The notes: a model not told the origin generated them from the letters alone. A stretch of DNA of 64,000 nt from CAZAAW01 sp964483325 (GCA_964483325.1 CAZAAW010000003.1:113881-177880); one strand, 5' to 3'. Positions 20,319 through 29,035 are shown, counted from the first letter of the stretch. Translations and numbers: made by a program.

Positions 20319-22217
20319 TCAGTCGAGGCGTGCCTGCAGCAGGCGTCCCATCCGGGCAGCGAAATCGGCCGGGTTGTCCGGCACTTCGCCGTCGAGAATG
20401 CACGCCTGACCGAACAGCAGCACCGCTGCGTCATCCACCTCCGCCTTTGCTGCTCCTGTCGATGCCTTGTCGGCGAGAGCCCTGATCAGCGGATGGCCGG
20501 GATTGAGCTCCAGCACCGGCGCCTGCCGCCCGGTGCCCTGCTGGCTGCGCGCCAGGATCTTCTCCAGCTGCAGGTCGGGAGCGCGGTCGGCGGCGACAAG
20601 GCAGACCGGGCTGCCGGTGAGCCGCGTCGAGGCGCGGACATCGGAGACGCGATCCGCCAGCACCTCCTTGAAGCGCGCCGCGAGCGTCGCCACGGCGCCC
20701 TTCGGGGCAGTGTCTTCCTCGTCGGCCGTCTCGCCGTCGGCGAGCGGAATGGCGGAAAGGTCGGCACTTCCCTGCGTCACCGACTGGAACGGCTTGCCCT
20801 CATAGCCGAGCGCCGTGCGCACCCAGAAGGCATCGACGGGATCGGTCAGCACCAGGACCTCGACGCCACGGCGCGCGAAGCCCTCGAGCTGCGGGCTGGC
20901 ACGGACTGCCTCCGGGCTTTCGCCGAGGGCGTAATAGATGGCGGTCTGGTTCGGCTTGAGGTCGGCGAGATAATCGGCAAGGCTGCGCCAGGCATCGCCG
21001 CCGGTGGTGGTACGGAAGCGGGCGACGCGGAAAAGGGCGTCGCGGCGCTCCGGCTCCTCGTAGAGGCCCTCCTTGATGACCGGCCCGAATGCCTCCCACA
21101 CCCTGGCGAAGCTTTCCGGCTCGTCCTTGGCGAGGCGCTCCAGCTCCGACAGAAGCCGGTTGGTGACGCCCTTGCCGATTTGCTCCAGGACCGGATTGGT
21201 CTGCAGCATCTCGCGCGACAGGTTGAGCGGCAGGTCCTCCGAATCGATGACGCCGCGCACGAAACGCAGCCAAGCCGGCAGGATCTCCGCCTCGTCGGTG
21301 ATGAAGACGCGCCGGACATAGAGCTTCACCCGGCTGCGGCGCTCCGGATCGAACAGGTCGAACGGCTTCTGCGACGGGACGAAGAGGAGGACCGAATATT
21401 CGTGCCGCCCCTCGGCGCGGTAGTGCAGCGTCAGGGCCGGCTCGTCATACTGGCCGGCGACGAGGCTGTAGAACTCGGAATAGTCCTTGGCGGAGATTTC
21501 CGATTTCGGCTTGCGCCACAGCGCGCTGCCGTCCGCAAGCGTCCGCTCGGCGCTGCCGTCGCCGACCTTGAGCAGGATCGGCACCGGCACATGCGACGAA
21601 TATTCGGCGACGACCCGCTCCAGCGTCGCCGGCTCGGCATAGGACTTCGCCTCCTCGCTGATATGCAGCACGATCCGCGTGCCGCGCGCCGGCGCCTCCT
21701 GCGGCTCGGCCGGCGCGATGGTGAAGGCGCCCTTGCCGTCGGAGCGCCACCGCCAGGCCTCGGCCGAGCCGGCGCGGCGCGTCAGCACCTCGACCTCGTC
21801 GGCGACCATGAAGGCGGAATAGAAACCGACGCCGAACTGGCCGATCAGGGCGTTGCTGCCGCCCTCGCCCTCCATCTTCTCCATGAAGGCGCGCGTGCCG
21901 GAGCGCGCGATGGTGCCGAGATTGTCGATCAACTCCTCGCGGTCCATGCCGATGCCGTTGTCCTCGACCGTGACGCGGCGGGCCGCCGGATCGGCGGACA
22001 GGACGATGCGATAGGCGGGATCGTCGGCGACAAGCTCCGGCTGCTGCAGGGCCAGCGTGCGCAGCTTCTCGCAGGCATCCGCGGCATTGGAGATCAGCTC
22101 GCGCAGGAAGACGTCGCGGTCGGAATAGACGGAGTGCACCATCAGGTGCAGAAGGCGCGAAACCTCGGCCTCAAAGGCCCGGGTTTCACCCGCGACGGCG
22201 CCGGCGTCCTCGGCCAT
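20319..22217 (-). CDS. htpG: Chaperone HtpG (bacterial Hsp90)
   Basis: 632-residue Hsp90-family ATPase chaperone of the cytoplasm. The N-terminal GHKL nucleotide-binding domain shows ELISNAADACEK, DNGIGM and NLGTIARSGT. The middle and C-terminal dimerisation domains follow at normal length. ATG 22217 is chosen because of the AGAGGTG ribosome-binding sequence just upstream. A probable small RNA with its own terminator lies about 85 bases upstream on the same strand, so htpG must have a promoter between 22218 and about 22300. Confidence 0.97.
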   Translation of the reverse strand: MAEDAGAVAGETRAFEAEVSRLLHLMVHSVYSDRDVFLRELISNAADACEKLRTLALQQPELVADDPAYRIVLSADPAARRVTVEDNGIGMDREELIDNLGTIARSGTRAFMEKMEGEGGSNALIGQFGVGFYSAFMVADEVEVLTRRAGSAEAWRWRSDGKGAFTIAPAEPQEAPARGTRIVLHISEEAKSYAEPATLERVVAEYSSHVPVPILLKVGDGSAERTLADGSALWRKPKSEISAKDYSEFYSLVAGQYDEPALTLHYRAEGRHEYSVLLFVPSQKPFDLFDPERRSRVKLYVRRVFITDEAEILPAWLRFVRGVIDSEDLPLNLSREMLQTNPVLEQIGKGVTNRLLSELERLAKDEPESFARVWEAFGPVIKEGLYEEPERRDALFRVARFRTTTGGDAWRSLADYLADLKPNQTAIYYALGESPEAVRASPQLEGFARRGVEVLVLTDPVDAFWVRTALGYEGKPFQSVTQGSADLSAIPLADGETADEEDTAPKGAVATLAARFKEVLADRVSDVRASTRLTGSPVCLVAADRAPDLQLEKILARSQQGTGRQAPVLELNPGHPLIRALADKASTGAAKAEVDDAAVLLFGQACILDGEVPDNPADFAARMGRLLQARLD

Positions 22218-22301
22218 GCTGTTCACCTCTTGGCTGTGCTCGAATTCGGCGCCGATATCGCCGCCGGCTGCCGATTTTTCAAGGCGGCTGTGGGCGGAGG
22301 C

Positions 22302-22330
22302 AAACAAAAAGGCCGGCGAAACCGCCGGCC
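22302..22330 (-). terminator. Intrinsic terminator upstream of htpG, ending a separate minus-strand transcript
   Basis: On the minus strand, GGCCGGCG (22330-22323), loop GTTT, CGCCGGCC (22318-22311) followed by TTTTTGTTT is a textbook rho-independent terminator. It lies before htpG, not after any protein gene, which implies a transcript ending here from the right: the small RNA candidate below. Confidence 0.8.
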
Positions 22331-22500
22331 AAGGAAACCTCTGGGGATTGAACCATGCTCAGATCAGGTGGTCCGGCCCGGCTGGGAACCCCGGGGGGCT
22401 GGGGGGCTGAGAAAGACCGAAGTACCCGCCGAACCGGACCGTCTGAGGCAACACCCGTAATCTGGTGTTTCATGATGGCTCTGCAAGGGCTGAAAGGCGG
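22331..22500 (-). ncRNA. Candidate structured small RNA
   Basis: Within the 409-base gap between htpG and the DUF2794 gene, the minus strand can fold into one long arm. GGTCCGGTTCGGC (22440-22428) pairs over 13 bp, with two G-U pairs, with GCCGGGCCGGACC (22383-22371), and CTCAG/CTGAG extend it outward. A second hairpin AACACC/GGTGTT lies upstream. An intrinsic terminator follows directly (22302-22330). No convincing ORF fits on this strand. Boundaries are approximate and no promoter could be fixed. I could not match it to SRP, tmRNA or RNase P RNA. A 6S-like rod is possible, but the usual zapA/ygfA neighbourhood is absent. Confidence 0.5.
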
Positions 22501-22626
22501 CGAAACTAAGGAATATTTCCCCCTTTGCCGGCCTGGATTTCGAGGCGCCGGGCCGCCCTTGCCTCGGCGCCGCGAAGGGGCAATCATGACTGACGGATGA
22601 CCCCGTCGATCAGGAGGGCGCGCCGG

Positions 22627-23007
22627 TTGAGCGAGAGTGAGGCAAAAGAGCCATCCGGCGGCCGGGGCATCGTGACCTCTGCCGCCTTTGCCCAGCACCG
22701 TGGACAGGATCTTGTCCGCTTCGACCGACGTGAACTGAGCGACATCCTCAACATCTACGGGCGCATGGTCGCCGAGGGCGAATGGCGCGACTACGCCATC
22801 GACCTGCTGCGCGACGAAGCCGTCTTTTCGATCTTCCGCCGCACCTCCGAGATGCCGCTCTATCGCGTCGTCAAGAAGCCGGCGCTGGCGCGGCGGCAGG
22901 GTGCCTATGCGGTTGTGGCGGCCGGCGGCATGATCCTGAAGCGCGGCCATGACCTGCGCCAGGTGCTGCGGGTCCTCGAACCGAAGCCGCGGCTGGTCCT
23001 CGCCTAG
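22627..23007 (+). CDS. DUF2794 protein
   Basis: 126-residue protein of the alphaproteobacterial DUF2794 family, function unknown. The conserved core FDRRELSDILNIYGRMVAEG and EWRDYAIDLL is intact, as is the PLYRVVKKP segment. TTG 22627 is preferred because it follows an AGGAGG sequence at 22611-22616; an ATG at 22597 is in frame but has no ribosome-binding sequence. The 3' end overlaps the convergent GNAT gene by 4 bases. Confidence 0.85.
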   Translation: MSESEAKEPSGGRGIVTSAAFAQHRGQDLVRFDRRELSDILNIYGRMVAEGEWRDYAIDLLRDEAVFSIFRRTSEMPLYRVVKKPALARRQGAYAVVAAGGMILKRGHDLRQVLRVLEPKPRLVLA

Positions 23008-23531
23008 TCTCCCGCCGGGCGGTCAGCGCCGAGACCGAGCGGCATCTGCATCAGCACGGTATCAAGCCAGCGGCCGTGCTTCCAGCCGACGGCACGCAGC
23101 GTTCCCACCATCACGAAGCCGCAGCGGGCATGGAGGCGGATCGAGGCGGCATTGTCGGAGTCGCCGATGACCGCCACCATCTGGCGGAAGCCGCGATCCG
23201 CCGCAGCGGCGATGAGCGCCGTCAGCAGCAGCGAGCCGAAGCCGCGGCGGCGCGCCGTGGCCGCCAGATAGACCGAATCCTCTACGGTGTTCTCGTAGGC
23301 GCGGCGTTCGCGATAAGGGCCGGCATAGGCATAGCCGACGACATCCCCGGCCCGCTCGGCGACGAGATAGGGGAAACCGCGCTCCATCAGGGCGCGGCGG
23401 CGGCGGTCCATCTCCGCAAGGTCCGGCGGATCGAGCTCGAACGTCGCCGTGCCGAAGCGCACCGCCTCCTCATAGATGCCGGTAATGGCGGGGATGTCGG
23501 AAGCGGCGGCGGCGCGGATGAGAGGCGACAT
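23004..23531 (-). CDS. GNAT acetyltransferase, phosphinothricin-acetyltransferase-like
   Basis: 175-residue acetyltransferase resembling the Pat/YncA group: IRAAAASDIPAITGIYEEAV start, GYAYAGPYRERRAYENTVEDSVYL-type block and the ARRRGFGSLLL acetyl-CoA-binding loop. Characterised relatives acetylate methionine sulfone/sulfoximine or phosphinothricin. The actual substrate here is unknown. It lies 29 bases downstream of the DUF72 gene on the same strand, so cotranscription is likely. Confidence 0.88.
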   Translation of the reverse strand: MSPLIRAAAASDIPAITGIYEEAVRFGTATFELDPPDLAEMDRRRRALMERGFPYLVAERAGDVVGYAYAGPYRERRAYENTVEDSVYLAATARRRGFGSLLLTALIAAAADRGFRQMVAVIGDSDNAASIRLHARCGFVMVGTLRAVGWKHGRWLDTVLMQMPLGLGADRPAGD

Positions 23532-23560
23532 GACGGCACCAGTTGTGCCGCTTCGATGCC

Positions 23561-24382
23561 CTATCCGCCCGGAGCCTGCAATCCCGCCGCAGCCGCAGAC
23601 CGGCGTGGTCTGCGGTCCGCGCCAGTTTCGGCGAGCCTGCCACCGCGCCGGCGAATGCGCGCCATCAGCACCTCCGCATCGAGTGGCGCCGCCGCCTGCT
23701 GGTCGTTGTCGAAATAGCCGAAGACGGCGATGCCCCGCTGCTGGAGAGCGGTGCAGCGCTCCGCCCAGTCGCTGAGGACGCGGCCGGGATAGCGGCCGCG
23801 ATAGTCGCCCTGGGGACCATGCGCCCGCAGATAGGCGTGGCGCGCCGTGACCTCGAACGGCGCCGGCGCATCATGGTGGTCCGAAATGGCAAGCGCCACG
23901 TCGTGATCCGTAAGGAGCTGGAAGATCGCCGGCTCGTACCAGCGCGGATCGCGGAACTCCACGACATGCCGGCGGCGTCGCGGCAGGATGTCGAGGAAGC
24001 GGCCAAGCCGGTCGCGATCCGGCTTCAGGTTCGGCGGCAGCTGCCACAGCACCGGCCCGAACCGCTCGCCGAGGCCGGCCATGCGGTCCATGACCAGGAC
24101 GACGCTGTCGGCGGCATCGACGAGCTTCTTGTTGTGCGTGACGAAGCGCGAGGCCTTCCAGGCAAAGAGGAAGCCGTCGGACACCTGGTCGTGCCAAGCG
24201 GCGACCGCCTTCTCGCTCGGCAGACGGTAGAACGAACTGTTGATCTCGACCGTCGCAAAGCGCCGCGCCAGGGCGCGCAGCAGGTCCTTCTTCGGCGTGC
24301 CCTGCGGATAGAACGGCCCGATCCAGCCATCATAGTGCCAGCCGGAGGTGCCGATGCGGATCGGTGGATGCTTCGTCGCCAT
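23561..24382 (-). CDS. DUF72 (YecE-like) TIM-barrel protein
   Basis: 273-residue DUF72 protein, a TIM-barrel family of unknown activity. Diagnostic segments are IGTSGWHYDGWIGPFYP at the start, TVEINSSFYRLPS, FAWKASRFVTHNKKL, VVEFRDPRWY and YFDNDQQAAAPLDA at the end. A basic, low-complexity tail of about 35 residues follows the domain. It is probably in one unit with the prenyl synthase gene upstream (27-base gap) and the GNAT gene downstream. Confidence 0.9.
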   Translation of the reverse strand: MATKHPPIRIGTSGWHYDGWIGPFYPQGTPKKDLLRALARRFATVEINSSFYRLPSEKAVAAWHDQVSDGFLFAWKASRFVTHNKKLVDAADSVVLVMDRMAGLGERFGPVLWQLPPNLKPDRDRLGRFLDILPRRRRHVVEFRDPRWYEPAIFQLLTDHDVALAISDHHDAPAPFEVTARHAYLRAHGPQGDYRGRYPGRVLSDWAERCTALQQRGIAVFGYFDNDQQAAAPLDAEVLMARIRRRGGRLAETGADRRPRRSAAAAGLQAPGG

Positions 24383-24409
24383 CGCCTGCTCAAGCGACGG
24401 CCCTGCCCC

Positions 24410-25312
24410 TCAGTTCCGCCGCGTGGCGATGAAGCGCGCCGCGGCGGCCAGCGTCCCGCCGGTCTCGAAGCTCGACAGCAGCGCCTCGGCTTCGGCGACG
24501 AGACCGCCCAGCATGGTCCGCGTCGCCGCTTCGCCCCGGAGGCCGGGGATCGTCTTCTTGCCGCGGGCGGCATCCTTCCCGGCGGCCTTGCCGAGCGTCG
24601 CCGCGTCGCTGGTGAGGTCGAGGAGATCGTCGGCCAGCTGGAAGGCGAGGCCGATCGTCTCGCCGAGCAGCGTCAGGCGCTGCCGGTCCTCCGCCCCGGC
24701 GCCGCCGAGGATCGCCCCAGCCTCGCAGGCATAGCGGATCAGGGCACCGGTCTTCATCGCCTGCATGCGCAGGATCGCCGGCTCGTCGGCCGTCTCGCTT
24801 TTCTCGCCCTCGAGGTCGAGCATCTGGCCGCCGACCATGCCGCCGACGCCGGCGCCGCGCGCCAGGCCGCCGATCAGCGCCAGGCGCACCTCCGCATCGG
24901 GATGCGTCGCCGGGTCGCTCAGCACATCGAAGGCGAGCGTCAGCAGGCCGTCGCCGGCCAGGATCGCCGTCGCCTCGTCATAGGCGCGATGCACCGTCGG
25001 CCGGCCGCGCCGCAGGTCGTCATCGTCCATTGCCGGCAGGTCGTCATGGATGAGGCTGTAGCAATGAACGCATTCCAGCGCCGCGGCGACGCGGACGACG
25101 CCCTCGTCGCTGCGGCCGAAGAGCCGCGCCGCCTCGATGAGCAGGAACGGGCGCAGCCGCTTTCCGCCCGACAGGGCGGCATAGCGCATGGCCGACAGCA
25201 CGCGCTCCGGACGCACGGCCTCGCCCGGCCTCGGATCGGCCGCCAGCAACCGGTCCAGCATCGCCTCCGTGGCCGCCGCTGCCGCTGCCAGCCGTTGCTC
25301 GAACTCGCTCAC
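24410..25312 (-). CDS. ispA: Polyprenyl (farnesyl/geranylgeranyl) diphosphate synthase
   Basis: 300-residue short-chain trans-prenyltransferase that condenses IPP with allylic diphosphates in the cytoplasm. GGKRLRP, the first aspartate-rich motif DDLPAMDDDD and the second DDLLD are intact, with KTGALI between them. The two-residue insertion in the first motif (DDxxxxD) is the bacterial FPP synthase type. GTG 25312 follows an AGGAGAG sequence; the ATG at 25351 lies upstream of it. Exact product length cannot be fixed by eye. Confidence 0.9.
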   Translation of the reverse strand: MSEFEQRLAAAAAATEAMLDRLLAADPRPGEAVRPERVLSAMRYAALSGGKRLRPFLLIEAARLFGRSDEGVVRVAAALECVHCYSLIHDDLPAMDDDDLRRGRPTVHRAYDEATAILAGDGLLTLAFDVLSDPATHPDAEVRLALIGGLARGAGVGGMVGGQMLDLEGEKSETADEPAILRMQAMKTGALIRYACEAGAILGGAGAEDRQRLTLLGETIGLAFQLADDLLDLTSDAATLGKAAGKDAARGKKTIPGLRGEAATRTMLGGLVAEAEALLSSFETGGTLAAAARFIATRRN

Positions 25313-25424
25313 CGCCCTCTCCTGTCGCCTTACCGCGCGGCTTGCCGCCAAAGGCGGCGGGGGTCAAGCCTTCCGCCCGGCCACGGCGATTGCACCGCAC
25401 CGGTCGGCCCGTTACGCCTGAACC

Positions 25425-26165
25425 ATGGCGGAGCGGGCGGCGGGCAATGGCGGAGCGCGACGGCAGACCGCGCGGCGGAAGAAAACCGCCCGGCGGCGCC
25501 GCCTCTGGGTGCGCCTCGCCCGCATCGCGATCGTTATCGTGGTGGTGCTCATCGCCATCCCGGTCGTCCTGACGCCCGTCTACCGCCTCGTCCCGCCGGT
25601 CTCGACGCTGATGCTGACGCACTGGCTGACGGGGCAGCCGGTCGACCGGCGCTGGGTGCCGCTGGAGGCGATCGCCCCGGTCCTCGTCGACAGCGTGCTG
25701 ATGTCGGAGGACGGCCAGTTCTGCAGCCATCGCGGCGTCGACTGGGGCGCCCTGCGCGAGGTCATCAATGCCGGCGAGCCGTCGCGCGGCGCCAGTACCA
25801 TCGCCATGCAGACGGCGCGCAACCTCTTCCTGTGGCAATCGCGCAACTATATCCGCAAGGGCCTGGAACTGCCGATCGCCTTCTATGCCGACCTCGTGCT
25901 CGGCAAGCGGCGGCTGATGGAAATCTACCTCAACATCGCCGAATGGGGCCCGGGCATCTTCGGCGTCGAGGCGGCGGCGCAGTATCATTTCGGCGTTGCG
26001 GCGGCGAAGCTGACAGCCCGCCAGGCGGCGCTCCTTGCCGTGACGCTGCCCAATCCCTTCGTGCGCGATCCGGCCCACCCGAGTCGCCGGCTCAGCGGCC
26101 TCGCCCGCCGCATCGAGGCGCGGGCACGCACGGCGGGCGATTATGCCGCCTGCCTCAAGCGCTAG
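25425..26165 (+). CDS. mtgA: Monofunctional peptidoglycan glycosyltransferase
   Basis: 246-residue GT51 transglycosylase that polymerises lipid II into glycan strands, anchored by one N-terminal helix (about residues 32-52) after a strongly basic cytoplasmic tail. Catalytic and conserved blocks are SEDGQFCSHRGVDW, RGASTIAMQ and MEIYLNIAEWG. No transpeptidase domain is present. Adjacency to rpmF (bL32) is typical of Hyphomicrobiales. Confidence 0.95.
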   Translation: MAERAAGNGGARRQTARRKKTARRRRLWVRLARIAIVIVVVLIAIPVVLTPVYRLVPPVSTLMLTHWLTGQPVDRRWVPLEAIAPVLVDSVLMSEDGQFCSHRGVDWGALREVINAGEPSRGASTIAMQTARNLFLWQSRNYIRKGLELPIAFYADLVLGKRRLMEIYLNIAEWGPGIFGVEAAAQYHFGVAAAKLTARQAALLAVTLPNPFVRDPAHPSRRLSGLARRIEARARTAGDYAACLKR

Positions 26166-26276
26166 ATTTCTTGCGGCGGCGCTGGCCAAGCCGGCACGAC
26201 GTCTGTATATAGCCGCATCCTGAATTCGCCGCGCCCGCCTTTCCGGCCGCTGGCGCGCTTAAGCTTGGAGCCGGCC

Positions 26277-26462
26277 ATGGCCGTACCGAAGAGAAAGACT
26301 TCCCGCATGAAGCGCGGGTTCCGCCGCTCGGCGGACGCGCTGAAGCAGCCGACCTATATCGAGGACAAGGATTCGGGCGAATATCGCCGCCCGCACCATA
26401 TCGACCTGAAGACCGGCATGTATCGCGGCCGGCAGGTTCTCGCTCAGAAGGCGGATGCCTGA
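26277..26462 (+). CDS. rpmF: 50S ribosomal protein bL32
   Basis: 61-residue bL32: MAVPKRKTSRMKRGFRRSAD is the diagnostic N-terminus. ATG 26277 follows a GGAG sequence. Zinc-binding cysteines are absent, as is usual for alphaproteobacterial bL32. An intrinsic terminator follows 22 bases after the stop. An AT-rich TATATA at 26206-26211 may be the -10 of its own promoter, but no good -35 was seen. Confidence 0.98.
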   Translation: MAVPKRKTSRMKRGFRRSADALKQPTYIEDKDSGEYRRPHHIDLKTGMYRGRQVLAQKADA

Positions 26463-26484
26463 ACGGCAGGTCCCGCATTCGTTC

Positions 26485-26509
26485 AAAGGCCGGCTCTGCC
26501 GGCCTTTTT
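26485..26509 (+). terminator. Intrinsic terminator after rpmF
   Basis: AAAGGCCGGC (26485-26494), loop TCT, GCCGGCCTTT (26498-26507) followed by further T: a classic rho-independent terminator. Confidence 0.9.
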
Positions 26510-26551
26510 CATGTAGGATGACGCCGCACTGACCCCCGCGCGGAGCCGGCA

Positions 26552-26995
26552 ATGCGCAATATTCCCTTCACGCTCATCCCGCTGATCCTTTTCAACATCG
26601 TCGCCTTCCTGGTCTATGGTCCGCTGCCGGAAGCCGGCACCGCCACCACCGAGCTCTACGGCTGGGAGCGGACGCTGGTCAGCCTGCCGCTGTTCTCGGG
26701 CCAGTCCTGGCATCTCACCGCCGGCGACCTCCTGATCGTCGTCGCGCTGTTCTGCCTCTTCGGCGAGGTCCTGGGCGCCACCAATCTCGCCAACCGGGCG
26801 ATCGGCAATCATCTCGTGTCGATCCTGGTGCTGATCGTCTACGTGATCGAATTCGTCGTCGTGGAGCGGGCAGCACAGTCGGTCTTCTTCATCCTGACGA
26901 TCATCGCGCTCATCGACGTGCTCGCCGGCATCGTCATCACCATCCGTCTTGCTTCGCGCGACATCGCCTTCGAGCGGGCCGCACCGCCGGGCTGA
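26552..26995 (+). CDS. Hypothetical four-helix membrane protein
   Basis: 147-residue protein with four predicted membrane helices (about residues 4-24, 58-76, 86-104 and 110-132). An acidic/aromatic loop lies between helices 1 and 2. No named family was recognised. It stands alone between the rpmF terminator and the GGDEF/EAL gene, so it has its own promoter. Confidence 0.75.
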   Translation: MRNIPFTLIPLILFNIVAFLVYGPLPEAGTATTELYGWERTLVSLPLFSGQSWHLTAGDLLIVVALFCLFGEVLGATNLANRAIGNHLVSILVLIVYVIEFVVVERAAQSVFFILTIIALIDVLAGIVITIRLASRDIAFERAAPPG

Positions 26996-27081
26996 TGCCT
27001 AAGCGGTCCTTAACTTTCCTCTGCAAAGTGGATTAGACTTCCACCAGCGTCGCGGCAGTCCAGGGCGACGATGCCAGAGGC

Positions 27082-28428
27082 ATGCCCTTGCCCCAGCCGG
27101 ATCCCGAACGCCCGCCCGCACCAGCCCTGGCCACCGCCAGCACCGCCGCGGGGCGGCAACGGGACAGCCGCCTGGCCTTTCCTGGCGCGCATGACGAGCT
27201 GACCGGCTACTTCAACCGCGGCCGGCTCGCCGACTTCGTCGACGGCGAATGCGAGCGCGCCAGGCAGCACGGGGCGCCGGCGGCCTTTCTCCTTGCCGCC
27301 GTCGACAATCTGCGCCTCATCAACGAGACCTATGGCCGGCAGGCCGGCGACGAAGTACTGGTGGCGGCCGGCCGACGCATCGCCGGACGCCTACCGCCGC
27401 ATGCTGTGCTCGGCCGCGTCTCGGGCAGCAAGTTCGGCATTCTCCTGCGCGACTGCGACGAGCCCGCCATGCGCCATCTGGCCGGCGACCTCATCGCCGC
27501 CGTACGCGACAAGGTCATCGCCACCTCCAGCGGCGCCGTCGCCGGGTCCGTCTCCATCGGCGCCGTCGCCATCGGGCCGTACCAGTGCTCGGCGAACGAT
27601 ATTCTCAGCCGCAGCGAGGAGGCGCTGCATGCCGCCCGGGCGGGCGGCGGCGGCCGCTTCCAGGCGCACATCTTCTCCGCTGAGGACGAAAGCCGGCGGC
27701 GCGCCACGGCCGCCCTTTCCGCCGAACTGATCGAGGCCCTGCAGGACAACCGCTTCCGCCTGGCGCTGCAGCCGGTCGTTGATATCCGCAGCCGGCAGCC
27801 GCAGTTCCACGAGGCGCTGCTGCGCCTGGAGCGGCGGAACGGCGACATCGTCACCGCCACAACCTTCATGCCGCTGTCCAACAGCCTCGGCCTTTCCCGG
27901 CTGCTGGACCAGCGGGCGCTGGAACTCGGCCTCGCCGCCCTGGACGCCGATCCGGACCTGCGGCTGTCGCTCAACGTCACCGCCGGCACAACCGCCGAGC
28001 CGGCCTGGCTCGCGACGCTGGAGGACGCGGCGCAGCGCCTGCCGCTCAGCGGCCGGCTGGTGATCGAGATCACCGAGTCGGTCGCCATCCATGCCCTCGA
28101 CGAGGTGACGGCGTTCATCGTGGCGGTGCGCCGGCTCGGCTGCCGCGTCGCAATGGACGATTTCGGCGCCGGCTTCACCTCGTTCCGCAACCTGCGCGCC
28201 CTCCAGATCGACCTGGTCAAGATCGACGGCGCCTTCATCCGCAACATCGCCGACGACCGCGACGACCAGCTGTTCGTCAGTGCGCTGGTGACGCTGGCGC
28301 GTAATCTCGGCTTCGAGACCATCGCCGAATGGGTGCTCGACGAAAGAACCATAGGGGTCCTCGCCGGCCTCGGCGTCGACGCCATCCAGGGCGACGCGGC
28401 GGGACCCTCGCGGCTTCTGGCGCGCTAG
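27082..28428 (+). CDS. GGDEF-EAL protein with degenerate GGDEF; probable c-di-GMP phosphodiesterase
   Basis: 448 residues, no membrane segment. The GGDEF domain (about 35-195) has SGSKF (114-118) in place of the GGDEF signature, so cyclase activity is unlikely. The EAL domain (about 215-445) keeps EAL (244-246), Asn298, Glu332 in EITES, DDFGAG (359-364), KIDG (Lys380), Glu416 and Gln436, the residues needed for metal binding and c-di-GMP hydrolysis, although NVT and AEWV depart slightly from the usual NLS and AEGV. No N-terminal sensor domain is present; the first 30 residues are proline/alanine-rich. It stands alone and ends 8 bases from the convergent phaR. Confidence 0.88.
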   Translation: MPLPQPDPERPPAPALATASTAAGRQRDSRLAFPGAHDELTGYFNRGRLADFVDGECERARQHGAPAAFLLAAVDNLRLINETYGRQAGDEVLVAAGRRIAGRLPPHAVLGRVSGSKFGILLRDCDEPAMRHLAGDLIAAVRDKVIATSSGAVAGSVSIGAVAIGPYQCSANDILSRSEEALHAARAGGGGRFQAHIFSAEDESRRRATAALSAELIEALQDNRFRLALQPVVDIRSRQPQFHEALLRLERRNGDIVTATTFMPLSNSLGLSRLLDQRALELGLAALDADPDLRLSLNVTAGTTAEPAWLATLEDAAQRLPLSGRLVIEITESVAIHALDEVTAFIVAVRRLGCRVAMDDFGAGFTSFRNLRALQIDLVKIDGAFIRNIADDRDDQLFVSALVTLARNLGFETIAEWVLDERTIGVLAGLGVDAIQGDAAGPSRLLAR

Positions 28429-28435
28429 GCGCCGG

Positions 28436-29035
28436 TCACCCCTTGTCGGCGAGCTTGTTGAGCTGCGCCTGCATGCTTTCCAGCTGGCGCTTCAGCGTCT
28501 CCATGTCGGCCGAGGCGCTGTCGGCGGATTTGGGCTTCTCGGCCGCCGGTTCGGCGCGGGTCTCGCCACGGCCGCCGAAGGGCAGGAACATGTTCATCGC
28601 CTGCTCGAACATTTCGGTATTGCGCCGCACCTGCTCCTCGATCGCGTCAAGGGCGTGGGTGCCGAAGGCGTTGCCGCCGAACATCTGCGACAGCTGGCTG
28701 CGCAGCTTGCCCTGATCGCGCTTCAGCGCCTCCAGGGAAAAGTCGAGATAGGTCGGCACCAGCGCCTGCATGCTGTCGCCATAGAAGCGGATGAGCTGGC
28801 GCAGGAAGGTGGCCGGCAGCAGGTTCGGCCCCTTGCTCTCCTGCTCGACGATGATCTGCGTCAGCACCGAGCGGGTGATGTCCTCGCCCGTCTTGGCGTC
28901 GAAGACCACGAAATCCTCGCCGTTCTTCACCATCAGGGCGAGGTCGTCGAGAGTGACGTAGGTGGAGCTGCCCGTGTTGTAGAGACGCCGGTTGGCGTAC
29001 TTCTTGATCGTGACAGGTTCCTGCTCTTTCGCCAT
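28436..29035 (-). CDS. phaR: Polyhydroxyalkanoate synthesis repressor PhaR
   Basis: 199-residue regulator of PHB metabolism that binds DNA and PHB and represses phasin and synthesis genes in characterised members. The PHB_acc_N DNA-binding domain (KKYANRRLYNT, then SSTYVTLDDLA) is followed by a PHB_acc repeat region (LRQLIRFYGDSMQALVPTYLD), and the protein ends in an acidic/coiled-coil tail. ATG 29035 gives the family N-terminus; the longer open frame reads antisense through phaA. It is divergent from phaA across about 225 bases. Confidence 0.95.
   Translation of the reverse strand: MAKEQEPVTIKKYANRRLYNTGSSTYVTLDDLALMVKNGEDFVVFDAKTGEDITRSVLTQIIVEQESKGPNLLPATFLRQLIRFYGDSMQALVPTYLDFSLEALKRDQGKLRSQLSQMFGGNAFGTHALDAIEEQVRRNTEMFEQAMNMFLPFGGRGETRAEPAAEKPKSADSASADMETLKRQLESMQAQLNKLADKG

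Noticed and set aside
22340..22375. tRNA-like T-loop sequence (GGTTCAATCC) in the small RNA candidate
   Set aside because: No acceptor stem, D arm or anticodon arm can be drawn around it, and no tmRNA tag-coding region is present.
20493..22460. 655-codon open frame antisense to htpG
   Set aside because: Shadow of the htpG coding strand; no family features, and its end crosses the small RNA terminator.
22302..22520. Assignment of the small RNA candidate as SRP RNA
   Set aside because: The conserved GGAAGGAAGCAGCC-type SRP loop sequence is missing on both strands.
23543..26212. 889-codon plus-strand frame across DUF72, prenyl synthase and mtgA
   Set aside because: Antisense to two clear genes and out of frame with mtgA; low-complexity Arg/Ala/Pro sequence.
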